From Acetobacteraceae bacterium (GTDB lineage Bacteria; Pseudomonadota; Alphaproteobacteria; Acetobacterales; Acetobacteraceae), in NCBI GenBank assembly GCA_019237355.1, contig JAFAHH010000693.1:1-8387 (forward strand): a stretch of 8,387 nt of DNA, given 5' to 3'. The notes beneath the pieces were generated by a model. It was given only the letters and a program-made list of their open reading frames with translations, made no database searches and was not told where the DNA came from. Shown here piece after piece: positions 5,955-8,387 of this stretch. The first letter of the stretch is position 1, and every line of letters starts with the position of its first letter. The position numbers were made by a program, and so were the translations under genes.

Positions 5955-6690
5955 CATAAGCACCCTCTGCGATTTAGGAGATGGTCGGCGGCATGAAATA
6001 GCGCTAGCCGAGGTTATCTCCGGGCGGTACAGGCGAGAGCGCTTTGACGCACAGGAGCGGGGCGGGTGCGGGGTAACCAGCTCAAACCGTCCGCCCGGCA
6101 GCAGGAGCAGTAGCGCTGGAAGCACGACTCCGGCGACTGTTCGATCGGCGACCTCGCTGAACTATTCTCGGCGCTGCGGGCCGAGAGTCTAACCGCGCGC
6201 TCCTCCGGCGAAGGCCCGCCACATAGCGCCGCGCGGTTGGATCGCGGCGAGGAAATTGCGCGCCGAACAGCGCTGAAGCGGATGGCTCAAGTCAAACGGG
6301 GGACGGGCGGATCAGCAACAGCCGGGGCTCTTGCGGAAGTGCCCCTCCGCTTGGATGAGGTCATGGCCAGCGCGACCGCGGCTCGTTCGCGGCGCATTGC
6401 CAGGCGCGCATCACCCCAGCGGGACTGGAAGACCAAGGTCGTGCCTGAGCCAGTCGGTCGCCCGGCCAACCGGGGGGGACCGGGGCAGATACGGCCTCAA
6501 TCGTGGCGCCAGCCGGACCAGCTCGCCCGGGCCGATCTTCAGCTCTTTTTCTTCTGCCGCCTCCTGCCCCTGCGGCGCCGCAGATGGGGTATTGGCCTGA
6601 CCCCGATCGGGGCTACTTCGTGTCGCCAATTGCGTCGCAGTTACAAGGCCGTTTCCCATCGGCAAACGGTGAATGGGAGGACGAAAAGCC
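5955..6690. other. Long stretch without a convincing gene (decayed sequence)
   Basis: All open frames here have biased arginine/proline/alanine translations with no recognisable motif, as random GC-rich DNA gives. Two small hints of old coding exist. A plus-strand frame at 6132-6180 reads GDCSIGDLAELF, like the beginning of a resolvase-type C-terminal helix-turn-helix, but it degenerates at once. The minus strand at 6411-6659 could encode 82 residues starting MGNGLVTATQLATRSS and containing EEKELKIGPGELVRLAPRLR, with no known family. I would treat the stretch as eroded accessory DNA. Confidence 0.5.
6411..6659 (-). CDS. Possible small hypothetical protein, 82 aa (doubtful)
   Basis: An ATG at 6659 opens an 82-codon frame downstream of, and on the same strand as, the two decayed small membrane-protein genes. 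The translation has a low-complexity start, then a charged patch (EEKELKIGPGELVRL) and ends DWLRHDLGLPVPLG. I recognise no family and see no good ribosome binding site. It may be the third member of a small gene cluster or merely an open frame in GC-rich DNA; the second is somewhat more likely. Confidence 0.22.
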   Translation of the reverse strand: MGNGLVTATQLATRSSPDRGQANTPSAAPQGQEAAEEKELKIGPGELVRLAPRLRPYLPRSPPVGRATDWLRHDLGLPVPLG

Positions 6691-6769
6691 TCAGAGCCTC
6701 CGAGACAACCAAATCCCACCGAGGCCAATGATCAGGGCCACGAGCCCGGGCCACTTCGTTCATGGTCAT
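6691..6769 (-). pseudogene. Tiny single-helix membrane protein gene, frameshifted
   Basis: From the ATG at 6769 the minus strand reads MTMNEVAR. A shift of one base near 6745-6748 then opens a clean transmembrane helix, GLVALIIGLGGIWLSRRL, followed by TGA at 6693-6691. In the unshifted frame the helix is lost. The ancestral product would be about 25 residues: a short cytosolic start, one membrane helix and an arginine-rich end. Its ATG overlaps the TGA of the gene before it in the ATGA form (6766-6769), the classic sign of coupled translation, which supports both being real former genes. I recognise no named family. Confidence 0.45.
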
Positions 6770-6931
6770 TCTCGCAGCCTCCCTAGGACCAGCACAACTA
6801 TGTAGGCTGACACCGAAGGCGATCCAAACCACTGAGCTTAGCCCAACGCGCCCGGAAATCGCCGGCGCGACCACGCCGCCGATGGTAAACCCCAGGGCGA
6901 CAGCGTTGATACTTGCGGCAAGGAGCTTGAC
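6766..6931 (-). pseudogene. Small two-helix membrane protein gene, start lost and frameshifted
   Basis: Minus-strand codons from 6931 give KLLAASINAVALGFTIGGVV, then SSVVWIAFGVSLH: two hydrophobic segments around a glycine-rich turn. Near 6799-6801 one extra base shifts the frame. After it VVLVLGRLRE and a TGA (6768-6766) follow, a natural-looking end. No ATG, GTG or TTG lies at the expected start; the codon before KLL is GTC, one base from GTG, and TAA lies just upstream. The ancestral protein would be about 54 residues with two membrane helices. Its stop overlaps the ATG of the next tiny gene. The pair is an inferred decayed operon of unknown function. Confidence 0.45.
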
Positions 6932-7015
6932 CGCTCGTTATGGATAAGGCTCATCTGAGCGATGCTGGCATACACCCCGAGAGTGCGATCTGCTCTCGCC
7001 GGGAGATGTTTGGGC

Positions 7016-7046
7016 TTGACAGGCAATCGACGGTTGTGTTCTTTAT
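7016..7046 (+). promoter_or_regulatory. Candidate sigma-70-type promoter
   Basis: A consensus TTGACA (7016-7021) is followed 18-19 nt later by TCTTTA/CTTTAT (7040-7046), a partial -10. Transcription would begin about at the GTG at 7053, which would make the message nearly leaderless; alternatively translation begins further in. The perfect -35 is notable in GC-rich DNA. Confidence 0.45.
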
Positions 7047-7052
7047 GCGTTC

Positions 7053-7778
7053 GTGCCCTGGACGCCTCCTCCCCTCCCAACCGGCCTTTCGGATCGCCTG
7101 GCCCTCATCATTGAGAGCCTACGCGGTGTGATCGCCGCGCATATGGTGAAGGATCGGTCGGCTGTGGCGATCATGTTTCTGGCTTGGGCGCGGCTGGGCC
7201 GGTTGGCTTCGCGGTTTGAGAAGCTGGTGGCGGCGGTTCGCGCCGGGTGGCTTCCCTCGGCATTGGCGCCACGCGACCGAGCTGGGCGGGATTTTGAATT
7301 GCCGCGGCTGGAGGGCCTGCCCCCGCCTCGGCTGCCGGGTGGGTTCGGCTGGTTGATCCGGCTTGTGCCGGGGACAGCGGCGTATGGCGGGCAGGTGCAG
7401 CATTTGCTGGCCGATCCGGAGATGGCGGCGCTTCTGGCCAACGTACCGCAAGCAGGACGGATCCTGCGGCCCCTGTACCGGATGCTGGGGATCCGGCCCG
7501 GTCCGGAGCTGGTTGCGACGCGGCGCCGGCGGTCAGCATCGTCCGCCGGGTCTGCAGCTTCTGGTGAGCAGCCGGATGCGTCCGCGACCCGGGATGTTGC
7601 AATTTCCTCGCCGCCCGGGTCGGGGTTGAAAGCTTTGCCCGCGTCGCCGCCCTGGCAGGCCGAACTGCCGGGGCCTGACGATATGGAGGCGGCGGCCGGG
7701 GCCCCATCGCTCTCGCGCGATGGGAACCTGAATGGTGCGGGAGCTGACCCTCCGCTGGCCCGGCCTGCGCCGGCCTAA
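7053..7778 (+). CDS. Conserved hypothetical protein, Acetobacteraceae type (241 aa)
   Basis: No function is known to me. Residues about 10-75 are amphipathic helices rich in Ala, Leu and Arg (SLRGVIAAHMVKDRSAV, AWARLGRLASRFEKLVAAVR). Residues about 95-152 form the conserved core, with LPGGFGWLIRLVP, AYGGQVQHLLADPEMAALL and QAGRILRPLYRMLGIRPGPEL. The C-terminal 85 residues are low-complexity Ala/Pro/Ser/Gly and probably disordered. From memory, this FGWLIRLVP...HLLADPEMAALL...LRPLCRMLG pattern is common in Acetobacteraceae genomes, which is the main taxonomic hint in the window. The start is taken as GTG 7053 because relatives have helical residues before the first ATG (7143); there is no clear ribosome binding site. 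No signal peptide is evident. It is GC-rich and chromosomal in character, and convergent with the transporter gene. Confidence 0.75.
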   Translation: MPWTPPPLPTGLSDRLALIIESLRGVIAAHMVKDRSAVAIMFLAWARLGRLASRFEKLVAAVRAGWLPSALAPRDRAGRDFELPRLEGLPPPRLPGGFGWLIRLVPGTAAYGGQVQHLLADPEMAALLANVPQAGRILRPLYRMLGIRPGPELVATRRRRSASSAGSAASGEQPDASATRDVAISSPPGSGLKALPASPPWQAELPGPDDMEAAAGAPSLSRDGNLNGAGADPPLARPAPA

Positions 7779-7801
7779 GGGCGCCGGGCTTTCGCGCGCC
7801 C
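7779..7801. terminator. GC-rich hairpin between convergent genes
   Basis: GGGCGC (7779-7784) pairs with GCGCCC (7796-7801) across an 11-nt loop directly after the TAA of the hypothetical gene and in the 77-nt gap before the transporter stop. It could end transcription from both sides. There is no T-run on the plus side, only AAAA after the stem, so it is a weak intrinsic terminator. Confidence 0.35.
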
Positions 7802-7855
7802 AAAACGTTCCAGTCCAGAAACGGCCCGCCTTATCCCGCGTCGCCCAGGATGGGG

Positions 7856-8387
7856 TCAGTTCGCTGACAACCCAAACACCGGCCTTAGCTTGATCCCGAT
7901 CCAGCTCCCCGGCAGCGCGGCCGCAAGCCAAAGGAAGCCGTGAAGACTGCCCGAGGAAATGCCCCCGACGAGCGCGCCGATATTGCACCCATACGAAAGC
8001 CGCGCGCCCACACCCATCAGCAGCCCGCCGAGCGCCGCGCCAACCAAGCTGCGCAGCGGGGGCCAGTTCTGGCGCCGGAATGCACCTTGCCAAGCGGAGG
8101 CGGCGATCGCGCCCAGGATGAAACCGATGTCCATCAAGGACGAATCGTTCCGGAGGACCGACCCGGCCAGCATGCGCGGCGGGCCCGCCCAGGACCAGAA
8201 GGTCGCGAGTGTCGGCAGGTCCACCCCGGCGGCGGCGACCGCCTTGGCGCCCCAAATGGTCAGGCCCGTGGTGACCCCCCAGGGCGCGCCGGAAAGGAGG
8301 AAAGCCACGGCCGCGAGCAGGCCGATCCCGATTGCCGCCCGGAGCCGGGCCGGGGAGGGGCGCTGGCCCCCACGCACCATGGGCGCA
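7856..8387 (-). CDS. YeeE/YedE-family sulfur/selenium transporter, C-terminal part (5' end beyond the window)
   Basis: YeeE/YedE proteins are inner-membrane channels for thiosulfate or related sulfur or selenium species (TsuA of Spirochaeta thermophila is the studied example; YedE/FdhT is linked to selenium metabolism). The visible 177 codons contain several hydrophobic helices and the family hallmark SYGCNIGALVGGISSGSLHG, followed by a final helix with LPGSWIGIKLRPVFGL. The cysteine in YGCNIGA is expected to be one of the conserved thiol residues lining the pathway. The frame stays open to the right edge, upstream of an internal ATG at 8380, and full-length members have about 350-400 residues, so this is the C-terminal half rather than a complete short protein. 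A stand-alone short two-subunit version (as in YeeE/YedE half-proteins) is possible. It converges with the hypothetical gene to its left. Confidence 0.85.
   Translation of the reverse strand, partial: APMVRGGQRPSPARLRAAIGIGLLAAVAFLLSGAPWGVTTGLTIWGAKAVAAAGVDLPTLATFWSWAGPPRMLAGSVLRNDSSLMDIGFILGAIAASAWQGAFRRQNWPPLRSLVGAALGGLLMGVGARLSYGCNIGALVGGISSGSLHGFLWLAAALPGSWIGIKLRPVFGLSAN

Noticed and set aside
6132..6180. Second resolvase helix-turn-helix remnant (GDCSIGDLAELF)
   Set aside because: Only about a dozen residues of weak resemblance with no continuing similarity; kept as a hint in the region description only.
6237..6731. 164-codon plus-strand open frame
   Set aside because: Arginine-rich translation with no motif and no ribosome binding site, overlapping the more plausible decayed minus-strand small membrane genes.
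7171..7803. 210-codon minus-strand open frame over the 241-residue gene
   Set aside because: Pro/Ala/Arg-rich shadow typical of GC-rich DNA; the plus-strand protein has the conserved core.
7533..8255. 240-codon minus-strand open frame
   Set aside because: Crosses two convergent genes in the wrong frame; the YeeE/YedE frame has the family motif.
1..8387. CRISPR array, riboswitch, rRNA or complete insertion sequence
   Set aside because: No regularly spaced repeats, no recognisable riboswitch core, no rRNA sequence and no transposase with terminal inverted repeats was found by reading.

Overview
The window looks like a chromosomal or large-plasmid segment of a GC-rich alphaproteobacterium, most likely in the Acetobacteraceae. 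The 241-residue protein at 7053-7778 resembles a conserved hypothetical protein that I associate from memory with that family. The SelD-like, resolvase and HigBA sequences are also alphaproteobacterial in style. The flanks are strongly GC-rich, whereas the block at about 3270-5320 is visibly AT-richer, which suggests acquired cargo.

Left flank (1-440, minus strand): the first 31 codons of a SelD-like or FAD-dependent oxidoreductase protein run off the left edge, 18 nt behind a 108-residue conserved hypothetical gene. Right flank (7053-8387): the Acetobacteraceae-type hypothetical gene (plus strand) converges on the 3' part of a YeeE/YedE-family sulfur/selenium transporter gene (minus strand, running off the right edge).

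Between them is a mosaic accessory island. In order it holds: (a) the first ~37 codons of a DUF4062-type defence/NTPase protein, abruptly truncated (604-714); (b) a minus-strand gene fusing a multi-pass membrane region to a TraB/GumN-like domain whose first GxxH motif reads GSLN (922-2532); (c) a serine resolvase broken by several frameshifts (2675-3268); (d) a tight two-gene operon of a ParA/MinD-type ATPase and a SIR2-like NADase-type protein (3331-5351); (e) a HigB-HigA toxin-antitoxin pair whose toxin start overlaps the end of the SIR2 gene (5309-5922); (f) about 0.8 kb of non-coding or decayed sequence, followed by remnants of two tiny overlapping membrane-protein genes (6691-6931).

The most interesting element is the ParA-SIR2 pair. 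It has no ParB partner, spans two nucleotides between genes, differs in base composition from its surroundings, and sits between a dead recombinase and a toxin-antitoxin module. That is the setting expected of a phage- or plasmid-defence cassette with a SIR2 NAD-depleting effector and a P-loop ATPase sensor or regulator. The sequence supports the domain calls strongly; the defence role is inference.
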